The translations under genes were made by a program, and so were the position numbers. Of a stretch of 64,000 bases of DNA, positions 1-9,922 are shown piece after piece. The stretch lies in assembly GCA_005116835.1 (NCBI GenBank), contig SWDM01000023.1, positions 130,870 through 194,869 of the forward strand, in the 5' to 3' direction. The notes beneath the pieces were generated by a model. It saw only the letters and a list, made by a program, of their open reading frames with translations, did no database searches and was not told the origin of the DNA. Source of the stretch: Nitrospira sp. (lineage in GTDB: Bacteria > Nitrospirota > Nitrospiria > Nitrospirales > Nitrospiraceae). Numbering within the stretch: position 1 is the first letter of the stretch; each line of letters begins with the position of its first letter.

Positions 1-632
1 GTTTTGAAGTGCAGTTTGGCAACCGACCCCAACCGTTCCTCTCCATGTTTTTTCACGATCATGCGTCCAGCCAGTTCAACGGCCGGTGATGCGCCCTTGG
101 GCAGCGTTGTGCCGATCTCACCTGAGAGGCGTTTCAATCGGAGGAGGAATTCCGCACGGGCCAGGATCGAGGCGGCGGCCACAGCCAGATCAGATTCAGC
201 TTTGTGCCGCTGCTCCAAGACGATCGTGCGACCCTTTTCCTGCAAGGCCTTCAGAATCAACCGTTCATCGCCAAACTGATCTGAGATTGCGCGCCCACAC
301 GAAACTCTTTCCAACAGAGTTTCAAGGGCCTTGGCATGGCCCCAGGCGAGCAGGCGATTTAGGTTTCGGATTTTCGCGTACAGCTCGTTGTATCGTTGTG
401 GGCCTATTGCGATAATGCTATGCGGGCATATCGTTCGGATGTCGGGCGCCATTTCGAGAATGCGACCGTCTGATATTTTCTTGCTGTCACGAACATTCAT
501 GAGCCTGAGCTCTCCTTGTGTGGTGGCGTCGACAAAGACAGCAGCGATGACCAGGGGGCCAAAATAGTCTCCCTTGCCGGACTCATCAATGCCGATTCGC
601 TCCACCGTCGCTGTTTCTGTTGTGTTGGTCAC
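1..632 (-). CDS. rnhC: Ribonuclease HIII, 3' end outside window
   Basis: This enzyme hydrolyses RNA in RNA-DNA hybrids. The reverse-strand translation from a GTG at 632 begins VTNTTETATVERIGIDESGKG, followed by DYFGPLVIAAV, the RNase HIII signature that carries the first catalytic acidic residue. Further on it has VRDSKKISD and an AAASILARAEFL helix typical of the RNase H2/H3 fold. About 210 codons are visible before the window edge. The catalytic domain starts almost at once, so the N-terminal substrate-binding domain found in Bacillus-type RNase HIII appears to be missing. It is transcribed away from the M48 gene. The start is chosen as the first in-frame GTG ahead of the conserved core. 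Confidence 0.85.
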   Translation of the reverse strand, partial: MTNTTETATVERIGIDESGKGDYFGPLVIAAVFVDATTQGELRLMNVRDSKKISDGRILEMAPDIRTICPHSIIAIGPQRYNELYAKIRNLNRLLAWGHAKALETLLERVSCGRAISDQFGDERLILKALQEKGRTIVLEQRHKAESDLAVAAASILARAEFLLRLKRLSGEIGTTLPKGASPAVELAGRMIVKKHGEERLGSVAKLHFK

Positions 633-755
633 TGGACAGGAGCTCTTTTATATAGAGTTTCACTGAGGTGGGAGGCGCGTTAATCTAACAGAGCCTCAAA
701 GGACGGTCAATTTCCCCGATTGTAGGTAGCGGGTCATTGTTATGGAGGATGTGCG

Positions 756-1619
756 ATGCACAGATGGAAGTCATTCTCGCGCGGAATGGTCTTGGTGGTG
801 GCGGGACTTGGACTGCTGGTGATCGGTGGGTGCGAAACCAATCCCTATACGGGCCGGTCGCAGTTGCTCATGACCTCGGTGTCGGAAGAAATACAAATGG
901 GGGCGCAGGCCTATGATCAGGTGAAGAGTGATCCCAAAATGCGGCCGTCTCAAGATCCTCGTGAGCTCGAACCGGTGAAGAGAGTCGCGGCTCGGATCGT
1001 CGAGGCGGCGAAGCGATCGAAGTATGCTGAGATGGCGCAGCAATTTCAGTGGGAAGTAACGGTTATCAAGGATGCCAAGACCGCGAATGCCTTTGCGCTG
1101 CCTGGCGGTAAAATGGCGGTCTATACAGGCATCTTTCCCATGGCCAAGACGGAATCAGGGCTGGCCGCTGTGATGGGGCATGAAGTGGTCCATGCCTTGG
1201 CCCGACACGGTGCGGAACGGATGAGTCAAGCCCAGATGACAAATGCCGGACTTCAAATCGTTGGCGCAGCAGCTGGAGCAGTTGGTAGGGGCGGGATGGT
1301 GGGACAGGCGGCGATGGCGGCGCTTGGTGTCGGGGCGCAAGTGGGTGTGCTGTTGCCCTTCAGTCGAAAGCATGAATCGGAAGCGGACTATGTCGGGATT
1401 TTACTCGCGGCGGAGGCCGGCTATGATCCGCGAGAGGCCATTGCCCTGTGGGAACGCATGGGGCAGATGTCCGGTGGCGGCGCGCAGGCAGAGTTTATGT
1501 CTACACACCCAAGCCACGAGACCAGGATTTCTCAACTGAAGAAGTGGATGCCGGAGGCTATGGCTATTTATCAGCATAAGCAGCCGGCGCCTGAGGCGCT
1601 GTTACCCGCTGTTCAGTAG
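756..1619 (+). CDS. M48 family metalloprotease, lipoprotein
   Basis: This is a predicted zinc endopeptidase of the M48 (Ste24/HtpX/LoiP/BepA) family, which acts on misfolded or outer-membrane proteins in the periplasm. The 287-residue product has a lipoprotein signal (residues 8-26, ending in IGGC) and the zinc motif HEVVH inside VMGHEVVHALARH near residue 142. The downstream glutamate ligand is in SRKHESEADYVG, and the domain ends in the STHPSHETRI segment usual for the family. GGAGG lies just upstream of the ATG. It diverges from rnhC, with about 120 bp between them, and is followed by the RNase P RNA gene. Confidence 0.9.
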   Translation: MHRWKSFSRGMVLVVAGLGLLVIGGCETNPYTGRSQLLMTSVSEEIQMGAQAYDQVKSDPKMRPSQDPRELEPVKRVAARIVEAAKRSKYAEMAQQFQWEVTVIKDAKTANAFALPGGKMAVYTGIFPMAKTESGLAAVMGHEVVHALARHGAERMSQAQMTNAGLQIVGAAAGAVGRGGMVGQAAMAALGVGAQVGVLLPFSRKHESEADYVGILLAAEAGYDPREAIALWERMGQMSGGGAQAEFMSTHPSHETRISQLKKWMPEAMAIYQHKQPAPEALLPAVQ

Positions 1620-1680
1620 GACGCATGTATGCCGGGCCCTTGAAAGCCTTGGTATCCAGTTCTATAGTGTTGTGGCGCGA

Positions 1681-2105
1681 GGGAGAAGACTGGGTGATCG
1701 CTTGGAACGGTAACGTTCCGAGAGGAAAGTCCGGACTTCATGGGCAGGGCGCTGGGTAACTCCCAGGCGGAGCGATCCGACACCAGCACCACAGAGAATA
1801 GACCGCCGATGGCCAAGGCGACTTGGTTCTAACCTGGTCGCTCTGGATCAGGTAAGGGTGAAACGGTGGGGTAAGAGCCCACCGCGGTGGTGGCAACATC
1901 ACTGGCAGGGTAAGCGTCGCCTGATGCAAGGCCAAATAGGAAGACACCTGCCGATTCTCTTTGGAGAAACGGCGACCGGCTGGCCCGGCCGAGGTCTTCG
2001 GGTAGGTCGCTTGAGGTTCGGGGTAACTCGAATCCCAGAGAAATGATCACCCCCGCTCGGGAGCATATCCCAGGCGGGACAGAATCCGGCTTATCGGTCT
2101 TCTTC
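1681..2105 (+). ncRNA. rnpB: RNase P RNA, bacterial type A
   Basis: This is the catalytic RNA of RNase P, which cuts the 5' leader from pre-tRNA. The conserved P4 5' strand is seen as GAGGAAAGTCCGGAC near 1720, followed by the GGGCAGGGCGCTGGGTAACT segment. The matching 3' strand, ACAGAATCCGGCTTAT, lies near 2080. The ends can be paired as a 9 bp P1 helix, with 1682-1690 against 2097-2105 and one G-U pair. The length of about 425 nt fits type A RNA. The exact ends are inferred from P1. The 3' end overlaps the stop of the convergent glutaredoxin-like gene by about 15 nt. Confidence 0.93.
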
Positions 2106-2351
2106 ACCGCGCTTTTTTATCGCTCGACGCAGCTCTTCTTCCGTTACATTCCCAGAGAGCTGTTCGATGTCGTCGAGTAAGACCACGGGAACCCTCATTC
2201 CATACCGCTCTCGCAAGAGATTGTCGCCGTCGACATCCACGATGCGCACTTCAATGGAGTGCTCTGACTGAAGCTGCAGCGCAATTCTGTGAGCAACTTC
2301 ACAGAGATGACAGCCTTCACGAGACAGGATGGTTAGACGAACAGGGTTGCT
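2091..2351 (-). CDS. Glutaredoxin-like family protein (DUF836 type)
   Basis: This small thioredoxin-fold protein of 86 residues carries a CHLC redox motif in LTILSREGCHLCEVAH near the N-terminus and the cis-proline region RVPVVLLDD, as in DUF836/YuxK-like glutaredoxins. The start is set at MSNPVRL, directly before the first beta strand. A longer frame from 2399 would add 16 residues that do not look like part of the fold. The substrate is unknown. Its last 15 bases overlap the 3' end of rnpB on the other strand. About 270 bp separate it from divergent ilvB, and I see no leader peptide, T-box or clear promoter there. Confidence 0.75.
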   Translation of the reverse strand, partial: SNPVRLTILSREGCHLCEVAHRIALQLQSEHSIEVRIVDVDGDNLLRERYGMRVPVVLLDDIEQLSGNVTEEELRRAIKKRGEEDR

Positions 2352-2621
2352 CATGGAGGCGTGACTCAAGGCTCGAGCGCCAAGGCTGGATGCTATCATG
2401 CGTGGATTCAGACTGTCAGGGTAGCGAGCTCACAGACCCGTTCGGCTATTGACGCATAGAAAGGCGTGGTGATAGGATCAGGCATATTTCTCCCTGATTT
2501 TTCAGAATGTTCGGAGTGAACGTGAGGTCGTGTCTGGTCTTGCCGGGATGGGGCCAGGCTTCTTGTATTCTGCTGATTCCTCTGCTGGCTTTTCGTTAGT
2601 GGCAGGGGTGGAGGTTCCGTT

Positions 2622-4397
2622 ATGAAGCTCACAGGTGCTGAGATCCTCATCGAATGTCTCAAACGGGAAGGCGTCAAGACGATTTTTGCGCTTCCTGGCG
2701 GTGTCGTGCTGAAGATTTTCGACATGCTCCATCAGCAGAAAGATATTGAAGTGGTCCTGACTCGCCATGAACAGGGAGCGGGCCATATGGCGGAAGGTTA
2801 TGCCAAGGCGACCGGAAAAGCCGGAGTGTGCCTTGTGACTTCTGGCCCCGGCATGACCAACGTGATTACGGCGTTGGCGGATGCCTACATGGACTCCGTC
2901 CCGCTGGTCTGTTTTAGCGGACAAGTTCCCACGAGCTTGATTGGGAATGATGCATTCCAGGAAGCGGATAACATGGGATTGAGTCGTCCCTGCACCAAGT
3001 ACAACTTCCTGGTGAAAGATGTGAAAGATCTAGCGGTCACGATTAAGGAAGCCTTCTACATTGCGACGACAGGGCGCCCCGGGCCGGTGTTGGTGGATAT
3101 TCCGAAGGACGTATCGATGGATAAGGCCGAATTTACTTATCCGAGCTCTGTCTCCATCCGTAGCTATAATCCGGTGTATGAAGGGAATAAGTGGCAGATC
3201 AAGCAAGCGGCTGAGGCCATGACGAAGGCGAAGAAACCGGTGTTGTACGTTGGCGGCGGCGTCATCTTCTCGGGCGCATCGCAAGAGTTGATCGAGTTAG
3301 CTGAATTGACTCATATGCCGGTCGACATGACCTTGATGGGGCTTGGGGCCTTCCCTGGCGAACATCCCCAGTCTATGGGCATGTTGGGAATGCATGGGAC
3401 CTATTGGGCGAATATGGTCATGCACTATTCCGATCTTGTCGTGGCCATCGGGGCACGGTTTGATGATCGTGTCACTGGAAAAGTTTCCGAATTTTGCCCG
3501 CACGCCAAGGTCATCCACATCGATATCGATCCGACCTCAATCCGGAAGAATGTCAATGTCGACATTCCGATCGTCGGCGATTGCAAACTGGTGCTCCGTG
3601 AGTTGATTCAGATTCTTCGCGCCACGGTGAACGGCGATCAACGGGAATTACGCAAGCCTTGGTGGAATCAGATTCGTGAATGGCAACAGGCGAACCCTCT
3701 CGCCTATCAACAAGAAGCCGATGGGCCGATCAAACCGCAGCATGTTATTCAGCGACTGTATGAACTCACGAAGGATCGAGACCCGATCGTGTCAACCGAT
3801 GTGGGGCAGCACCAGATGTGGGCCGCTCAATATTTCAAGCTGGCGAAGCCGAATCGTTGGTTGACGTCGGGGGGACTTGGAACCATGGGGTTCGGATTTC
3901 CCGCCGCCATGGGGGCGCAGGCGGCATTCCCGGGGCGGTTGGTCCTCTGCATTGCAGGCGACGGTAGTATTCAGATGAACATGCAAGAAATGGCGACGGC
4001 GGTGGTGCATAAACTCCCGGTGAAGATCATCATTCTGAACAACCGATTCCACGGGATGGTCCGGCAATGGCAAGATCTCTTCTACGAAGGACGGTATGCC
4101 TCAAGCTATCTGGAGACGACGCCGGACTTTGTGAAGTTGGCGGAAGCGTACGGAGCGGTCGGCCTCAGGGCCAGTAAACCATCAGAGATCGACGACGTCC
4201 TCAAGGAGGCGATCGCGGTGAATAAACCGGTCATCGTCGATGTGCCGACCTATCCCTACGAAAACGTCTATCCCATGATTCCGGCCGGCGGCTGCAACCA
4301 TGAGATGATTTTGGAAGATCCTCCCGCTTTGAAAAACAAGCAATCTGGCGCCGGGCAGATGGCTTCGAAAGATTCAGACACGATCCTCACGGCCTAA
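2622..4397 (+). CDS. ilvB: Acetolactate synthase, large catalytic subunit
   Basis: This ThDP- and FAD-dependent enzyme makes 2-acetolactate or 2-aceto-2-hydroxybutyrate, the first common step to valine, leucine and isoleucine. The 591-residue product has the three expected domains. The N-terminal Pyr domain has LPGG followed by LTRHEQGAGHMAEGYA with the catalytic glutamate. The central domain contains MGMLGMHGTYWAN and GARFDDRVTG. The C-terminal PP domain has the ThDP/Mg motif GDGSIQMNMQEMATA ending in ILNNRFHGMVRQWQ. It is first in a run with ilvH and ilvC, 21 bp ahead of ilvH, so the subunits are probably co-expressed. Confidence 0.96.
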   Translation: MKLTGAEILIECLKREGVKTIFALPGGVVLKIFDMLHQQKDIEVVLTRHEQGAGHMAEGYAKATGKAGVCLVTSGPGMTNVITALADAYMDSVPLVCFSGQVPTSLIGNDAFQEADNMGLSRPCTKYNFLVKDVKDLAVTIKEAFYIATTGRPGPVLVDIPKDVSMDKAEFTYPSSVSIRSYNPVYEGNKWQIKQAAEAMTKAKKPVLYVGGGVIFSGASQELIELAELTHMPVDMTLMGLGAFPGEHPQSMGMLGMHGTYWANMVMHYSDLVVAIGARFDDRVTGKVSEFCPHAKVIHIDIDPTSIRKNVNVDIPIVGDCKLVLRELIQILRATVNGDQRELRKPWWNQIREWQQANPLAYQQEADGPIKPQHVIQRLYELTKDRDPIVSTDVGQHQMWAAQYFKLAKPNRWLTSGGLGTMGFGFPAAMGAQAAFPGRLVLCIAGDGSIQMNMQEMATAVVHKLPVKIIILNNRFHGMVRQWQDLFYEGRYASSYLETTPDFVKLAEAYGAVGLRASKPSEIDDVLKEAIAVNKPVIVDVPTYPYENVYPMIPAGGCNHEMILEDPPALKNKQSGAGQMASKDSDTILTA

Positions 4398-4418
4398 TCG
4401 ACGAAGGCGGGAGTTACT

Positions 4419-4943
4419 TTGAGTATGGAACACATTATTTCGGTGACCGTCGAGAACAAGTTCGGTTCGTTGTCCCGCATCGCCGGTCTGTTCAGCGGCC
4501 GTGGATTCAACATCGAAAGTCTCTCTGTGGCGCCGACGCTCGATCCATCGATGTCGCAGATGACCATTGTGACGTCCGGAGACGAGCGGATCATCGAGCA
4601 AATCGTCAAACAGCTGAATAAATTGATCGACGTCATTAAGGTTGTGGATTTGAACGAAAGCGATTTTGTCTCGCGGGAGACGGCGCTGATCAAGGTGCAT
4701 ACGAGGTCGGAAGACCGGGCGGAAGCGTTGCGTATCGCCGATATTTTCCGGGCCAACGTCATCGACTCGACGCCAACAACCTACACCATCGAGGTGACGG
4801 GAGATCCGCGAAAGATCGAGGCGATTATCAATCTGCTTCAGCCACTCGGAATCAAAGAGCTCACACGTACTGGACGGGTCGCGGTTGCCCGCGAGTTGAT
4901 TCGATCGACGGACGTCCAGGCGAAAAAGGTTGTCCGCGAATAA
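4419..4943 (+). CDS. ilvH: Acetolactate synthase, small regulatory subunit
   Basis: This is the regulatory subunit that activates IlvB and confers valine feedback inhibition. The 174-residue product begins with an ACT domain ([26 protein letters not shown]) and continues into the C-terminal dimerisation domain with [21 protein letters not shown]. The length is standard. The TTG at 4419 sits 5 bases after a GGGAG ribosome-binding site. An ATG at 4425 is the alternative and shortens the protein by two residues. Confidence 0.95.
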   Translation: MSMEHIISVTVENKFGSLSRIAGLFSGRGFNIESLSVAPTLDPSMSQMTIVTSGDERIIEQIVKQLNKLIDVIKVVDLNESDFVSRETALIKVHTRSEDRAEALRIADIFRANVIDSTPTTYTIEVTGDPRKIEAIINLLQPLGIKELTRTGRVAVARELIRSTDVQAKKVVRE

Positions 4944-5003
4944 GCGTCACCCCGGACTCAACGCCCAATCGGTTTCTTAACTCGACGATTATCCCAGGAG
5001 TGA

Positions 5004-6020
<1,017 letters not shown>

Positions 6021-6034
6021 GGAGCGAGGACTCT

Positions 6035-6685
6035 GTGACGGATCGTGCCGTCGGCATCCCGTTTGCCAAAGAAGGAATTCCTTTCATCGGAGCTGCTGTC
6101 GGCGTTACACTGCTGGCAGGATGGTTGGGCTGGGTCATTGTGGCAATCGGGTCGGCACTGCTGACGCTCTTTGTCGCGTGGTTCTTTCGCAATCCGTCTC
6201 GGGTGGTTCCTCAAGGGCTTCGGCTTGTCTTGGCATCCGGCGATGGGAAAGTCATCGCCATCGAAGAAGAGTTCGAGCCTCGATTCATCAAGGATCGCAG
6301 TATCAGGGTTAGTATCTTCTTGAACGTCTTCGATGTGCACATTAACCGGGTGCCCTGTGAAGGGGTTATCGAGCAAGTGCAGTACCAACCAGGCTCATTT
6401 TTGGTTGCCAGCAAGCCCGACGCCACGTTGAGAAACGAGCAAAATGCCCTGATGATTAAAACGGCGCAGGGTCCAAAAGTATTGTGTGTGCAGGTGGCCG
6501 GGTTGATCGCCCGGCGGATCGTCTGCTGGGTCTCATCGGGGGATCGGGCGGTACTCGGTGAACGATTTGGCTTGATTCGATTTGGATCTCGGATGGATAC
6601 GTTTCTTCCTCTCGGGACGGCTATAAAAGTTGCAGTCGGCGATCGAGTGAAAGGTGGGGAATCCATCTTGGGGGAACTGCCATGA
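6035..6685 (+). CDS. psd: Phosphatidylserine decarboxylase, short form
   Basis: This pyruvoyl enzyme turns phosphatidylserine into phosphatidylethanolamine at the membrane. The 216-residue product has two hydrophobic stretches at the N-terminus (about residues 15-50). It also has the SIFLNVFDVHINRVPCEG block and, near the C-terminus, RFGSRMD, where the Gly-Ser bond is expected to be self-cleaved so that Ser becomes the pyruvoyl group. The GTG start follows GGAGCGAGGA. The stop overlaps the start of pssA by 4 bases, so the two phospholipid genes are translationally coupled and downstream of ilvC. Confidence 0.93.
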   Translation: MTDRAVGIPFAKEGIPFIGAAVGVTLLAGWLGWVIVAIGSALLTLFVAWFFRNPSRVVPQGLRLVLASGDGKVIAIEEEFEPRFIKDRSIRVSIFLNVFDVHINRVPCEGVIEQVQYQPGSFLVASKPDATLRNEQNALMIKTAQGPKVLCVQVAGLIARRIVCWVSSGDRAVLGERFGLIRFGSRMDTFLPLGTAIKVAVGDRVKGGESILGELP

Positions 6686-7488
6686 AAACTGCAGGCCTTC
6701 GTCAATCCTTCGGACGAGATGGGAAGCGGCGCAAAGCCGCCATGCACTTGATCCCGAATCTATTTACAACGGGAAATCTGTTGTGTGGCGTGTTTTCGAT
6801 GCTGTCGGTGTTCAATGCGGATTACATGATTGCAGCGGTCGCCATTCTGGTGGCGATGGTCTTTGATGTGCTGGATGGAAAGTCCGCACGGCTGACGAAC
6901 AGCACCAGTCATTTCGGCTTTGAATACGACTCATTGTCCGATGTGGTGTCGTTCGGGGTGGCTCCTGGCCTCTTGATTTATTCCTGGGCGCTGAGCGGAC
7001 AGGGTATGTTCGGTATGGCGGTGATGTTCGCGTATGTGGCGATGGGCGCGGTTCGGTTGGCCCGGTTTAATTCGACGACCTCCGTGTCGGACGGCAAGTA
7101 CTTTACCGGTCTGGCTATCCCCGCAGCAGCTGGGGTTGTGGCATCGCTTGTGATTTTCGACCACTATAGTGTCAGGATGGGAACAGAAGTGAAACCGTTG
7201 ATTGTCCTGATTATTACGCTGACCCTTTCGTTCTTGATGGTGAGCACCATCAAGTATCGGAGCTTCAAAGATATGAAGTTCCGGGGCGGTCAGCACATTA
7301 CGTATCTCGTCTGGGGAATTTTGGGGCTCATGCTCATTGCTGCCTGGCCGCAAGTCATGTTATTTGTCATTTTTGCCGGGTATGCATTGATGGGTCCTGC
7401 CGAACGACTGTTCGGCCTTCTGTCCAAGGTGACAGGAAAGCGTCCGCAGCCCAAGGCCGAGCAGTCAGTGAATGAGTCGAAGGTCTAA
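6682..7488 (+). CDS. pssA: CDP-diacylglycerol-serine O-phosphatidyltransferase
   Basis: This integral membrane enzyme makes phosphatidylserine from CDP-diacylglycerol and serine, the substrate of the preceding psd product. The 268-residue protein carries the CDP-alcohol phosphotransferase motif DVLDGKSARLTNSTSHFG, followed by DSLSDVVSF near residues 61-92. About eight hydrophobic segments are present. A basic C-terminal tail (KVTGKRPQPKAEQ) follows the last one. It overlaps psd by ATGA. The leuA T-box leader begins directly after its stop. Confidence 0.94.
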   Translation: MKTAGLRQSFGRDGKRRKAAMHLIPNLFTTGNLLCGVFSMLSVFNADYMIAAVAILVAMVFDVLDGKSARLTNSTSHFGFEYDSLSDVVSFGVAPGLLIYSWALSGQGMFGMAVMFAYVAMGAVRLARFNSTTSVSDGKYFTGLAIPAAAGVVASLVIFDHYSVRMGTEVKPLIVLIITLTLSFLMVSTIKYRSFKDMKFRGGQHITYLVWGILGLMLIAAWPQVMLFVIFAGYALMGPAERLFGLLSKVTGKRPQPKAEQSVNESKV

Positions 7489-7492
7489 CGGC

Positions 7493-7746
7493 TTTGACGA
7501 GGAGTAGTAGGTGATTCGTACAGCAGTCTGAGAGAGCTGGTGGATGGTGCAAGCCAGCCTGTGCGGCGCCGAACTCGCCTCTGAGCCAGAATCCGTGAAA
7601 TCCGAGTAATGGGTTCCGCCTTGCCCCCGTGATTGGGCTGAATGAAGGGTTGTGAGCGGCAAGTGTCGTTCACGGCTGAATCAGGGTGGTACCACGGAGC
7701 TTCTTCTTAAGCTTCCGTCCCTGGGCTGAGGGATGGAGGCTTTTTC
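7493..7746 (+). promoter_or_regulatory. Leucine T-box riboswitch upstream of leuA
   Basis: This leader RNA senses uncharged tRNA-Leu and allows read-through into leuA. Stem I opens with GACGAGGAGTAGTAGGTG and contains CTGAGAGAGCTGGTGG and GGTGCAAGCCAGC. The specifier loop reads GAACTCGCC, so the specifier codon is CTC (Leu) at 7574-7576. The T-box sequence AGGGTGGTACCACGG is at 7683-7697, with UGGU at 7687-7690 able to pair with the 3' ACCA of tRNA-Leu. The terminator follows at 7711. The family and codon assignments come from sequence motifs; the fold was not computed. Confidence 0.93.
7711..7746 (+). terminator. Rho-independent terminator of the leuA T-box
   Basis: GCTTCCGTCCCT (7711-7722) pairs with AGGGATGGAGGC (7729-7740) over 12 bp, including two G-U pairs, and is followed by TTTTTCATTT. 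The upstream half of the stem follows the T-box sequence closely, so the antiterminator and terminator can be mutually exclusive. Confidence 0.9.
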
Positions 7747-7750
7747 ATTT

Positions 7751-7875
7751 GAGATTGCTGAAAATGTTTTCCCGCAGCGTTCTCGGTCGCGTGCCTCCCT
7801 GCGACGTACCCTACGGGTACGCCTCAGTCGTCCCGCTTCCTGCGGCCTTGCGGGAAAGACATTTTGAGCAATCTC
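7751..7875. repeat. 125 bp palindromic intergenic element between T-box and leuA
   Basis: The first 26 bases (7751-7776, starting GAGATTGCTGAAAATG) are nearly the reverse complement of the last 27 (7849-7875, ending TTTTGAGCAATCTC), differing by one substitution and one indel. The middle contains a further small palindrome, GTACCC-TAC-GGGTAC (7806-7820). There is no coding potential. It resembles the palindromic elements I remember as dispersed through Nitrospira genomes, but no second copy is present here, so the family is an inference. It lies in the leuA leader after the terminator, 22 bp ahead of the start codon. Confidence 0.8.
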
Positions 7876-7897
7876 ACAAGATAAGAGAGGTGAAGCC

Positions 7898-9445
7898 ATG
7901 ACCAGGATGATCAGAATTTTCGATACGACTTTGCGGGATGGCGAGCAATCGCCAGGCGCCAGCATGAATGTGGAAGAGAAGATTATGGTGGCGAAGCAGT
8001 TAGCGCGGCTGGGGGTCGATATCATCGAGGCAGGGTTTGCCTACAGTTCCCCTGGAGATTTTGAAGCGGTGAGACGGATTGCTCAGGAAGTCGAGGGACC
8101 GACGATTTGCAGTTTGGCCCGGGCGCGACCAGAAGATATCGACCGGGCCTGGGAGGCATTGAAGGGGGCTCCCAGGGTCCGCATCCATACATTTCTCTCG
8201 ACCTCTGATATCCATCTCAAGCATCAGTTCAGAATGACGCGTGACGAAGCGAAGAAGCGCGCAGTTGAGATGGTGGAACGGGCGAGGGGCTATGTAGATG
8301 ACGTGGAGTTTTCCCCTATGGATGCCAGCCGATCCGATCCGGCCTATCTCTACGAGGTGATTGAGGCGGTGATTGCTGCAGGCGCCGGGACAATCAATAT
8401 TCCTGATACGGTGGGGTATGCGGTGCCGCAGGAGTTCGGCAGACTCATCCGTGGTATTCGCGAGCATGTGTCCAACAGTGGGAAGGCGGTGATCTCCGTC
8501 CATTGCCACAATGACCTGGGCATGGCTGTGGGGAACAGCTTGGCGGCGGTGTACGAAGGGGCAGGCCAAGTAGAGTGCACGATCAACGGAATCGGCGAGC
8601 GTGCAGGAAACACGGCATTGGAAGAAATCGTCATGGGACTCAGAACCAGGAAGGATTTCTATCAAGCCGACACGAAGATTCGTACAGAAGAGATTGCAAA
8701 GACCAGCCGGTTGGTTAGCAAGACCACCGGCATGATGGTGCAGCCGAATAAGGCGATAGTCGGGGCGAATGCCTTCGCCCATACATCCGGTATTCACCAG
8801 GACGGACTGCTCAAAGACAAGACGACCTATGAAATTATGCGGCCGGAAACAGTCGGGCTGGTTGAGAGCAAGATGGTCATGGGGAAACTTTCAGGCCGGC
8901 ATGCCTTTCGGCAGAGGCTGGTGGAGCTGGGGTATATGCTCTCGGATGAAGAGGTCAATCACGCGTTCGAGCGATTCAAGAAGTTGGCCGATCAGAAAAG
9001 GGAGATCTACGAAGAAGACATCGAGGTCATCGTCTCTGAAGAGTTGGCTAAAATGGCTGATCGAATCACCTTGAAATCCTTCTCTGTGACCAGCGGGACG
9101 GATCAAGTGCCGACCGCCACTGTTGAGCTCGAGATTGAGGGGCAGGCGATTGCGCAGACCGGGACAGGGGATGGGCCGGTGGATGCGGTCTATCGGACGA
9201 TTGCGGCTATCACACAGACGAAGAGCACACTTCTCATGTATGCCGTGAAAGCGATTACCGGAGGAACCGATGCCCAGGGGGAAGTCTCGGTGAGGGTTCA
9301 AGAAGATGGCCGAACAGTCTCAGGTCATGGGGCGGATACGGACATCATCATGGCTTCGGCTCGGGCCTATCTCAACGCACTCAACAAACTCTCATATTTG
9401 GCTGGGAAACAGGCCCAGGGCGAACAAAAGGTAAGCTTGATTTAG
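7898..9445 (+). CDS. leuA: 2-Isopropylmalate synthase
   Basis: This enzyme condenses acetyl-CoA with 2-ketoisovalerate, the first step specific to leucine. The 515-residue product has the TIM-barrel catalytic domain, with RIFDTTLRDGEQSPGASM at the N-terminus and the metal-binding HCHNDLGMAVGNSLAAV and NGIGERAGNTALEE segments. Next come the linker with HTSGIHQDGLLK and the C-terminal allosteric domain, where leucine feedback acts. The start follows GAGAGGTGAAG. Expression should be set by the T-box ahead of it. The palindromic element leaves its ribosome-binding site intact. Confidence 0.96.
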   Translation: MTRMIRIFDTTLRDGEQSPGASMNVEEKIMVAKQLARLGVDIIEAGFAYSSPGDFEAVRRIAQEVEGPTICSLARARPEDIDRAWEALKGAPRVRIHTFLSTSDIHLKHQFRMTRDEAKKRAVEMVERARGYVDDVEFSPMDASRSDPAYLYEVIEAVIAAGAGTINIPDTVGYAVPQEFGRLIRGIREHVSNSGKAVISVHCHNDLGMAVGNSLAAVYEGAGQVECTINGIGERAGNTALEEIVMGLRTRKDFYQADTKIRTEEIAKTSRLVSKTTGMMVQPNKAIVGANAFAHTSGIHQDGLLKDKTTYEIMRPETVGLVESKMVMGKLSGRHAFRQRLVELGYMLSDEEVNHAFERFKKLADQKREIYEEDIEVIVSEELAKMADRITLKSFSVTSGTDQVPTATVELEIEGQAIAQTGTGDGPVDAVYRTIAAITQTKSTLLMYAVKAITGGTDAQGEVSVRVQEDGRTVSGHGADTDIIMASARAYLNALNKLSYLAGKQAQGEQKVSLI

Positions 9446-9450
9446 AGAAA

Positions 9451-9882
9451 GTGACCACGATAGAGTCAGCCGCTCGGGGTGGGACTGGGGAGACTATTGC
9501 CGGCTGCGAGGTATCTTTTGTGGTCCACGTTACGTTGGGAGACCAAGCGGAGTTTCTGGCCGGCGACCATACAGTTTTGCGGGAGTTGCTGCATCCATCC
9601 AAACAACCGCTTGAGCTTGGGTACAGCGTGGCGCATGGGACAGTGGCTCCTGGCGCTCGTTCGAAATGGCACAGGCTGACGTCTTCTGAGGTCTATTACA
9701 TCATAGCCGGTCAGGGTCGGCTAACCGTAGACGATTCGGTTGTTCCAGTGGAGCCAGGCTCTGTCGTCTATGTGCAACCGGGAGGCAAGCAGTCTTTAGA
9801 GAATACTGGTCCAACTCCCATTGAGTTCCTCTGCTTAGTCGATCCCGCTTGGAGAGCGGAGGATGAGGAAGTATTGGAGTAA
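9451..9882 (+). CDS. Cupin domain protein
   Basis: This 143-residue protein has a single cupin barrel in its second half. The motifs [29 protein letters not shown] and [22 protein letters not shown] show the two metal-site blocks, with at least one histidine (KWHRL) and one glutamate retained. The first 60 residues form an additional strand-rich region. It sits 5 bp after leuA and ahead of leuB, so it belongs to the leucine operon by position. No enzyme activity can be assigned. The GTG start is chosen by frame length and is not strongly supported by a ribosome-binding site. Confidence 0.75.
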   Translation: MTTIESAARGGTGETIAGCEVSFVVHVTLGDQAEFLAGDHTVLRELLHPSKQPLELGYSVAHGTVAPGARSKWHRLTSSEVYYIIAGQGRLTVDDSVVPVEPGSVVYVQPGGKQSLENTGPTPIEFLCLVDPAWRAEDEEVLE

Positions 9883-9922
9883 GGCTTGTGGCGTCATAAC
9901 TCACAACGAGGGAGAGTGGTCT

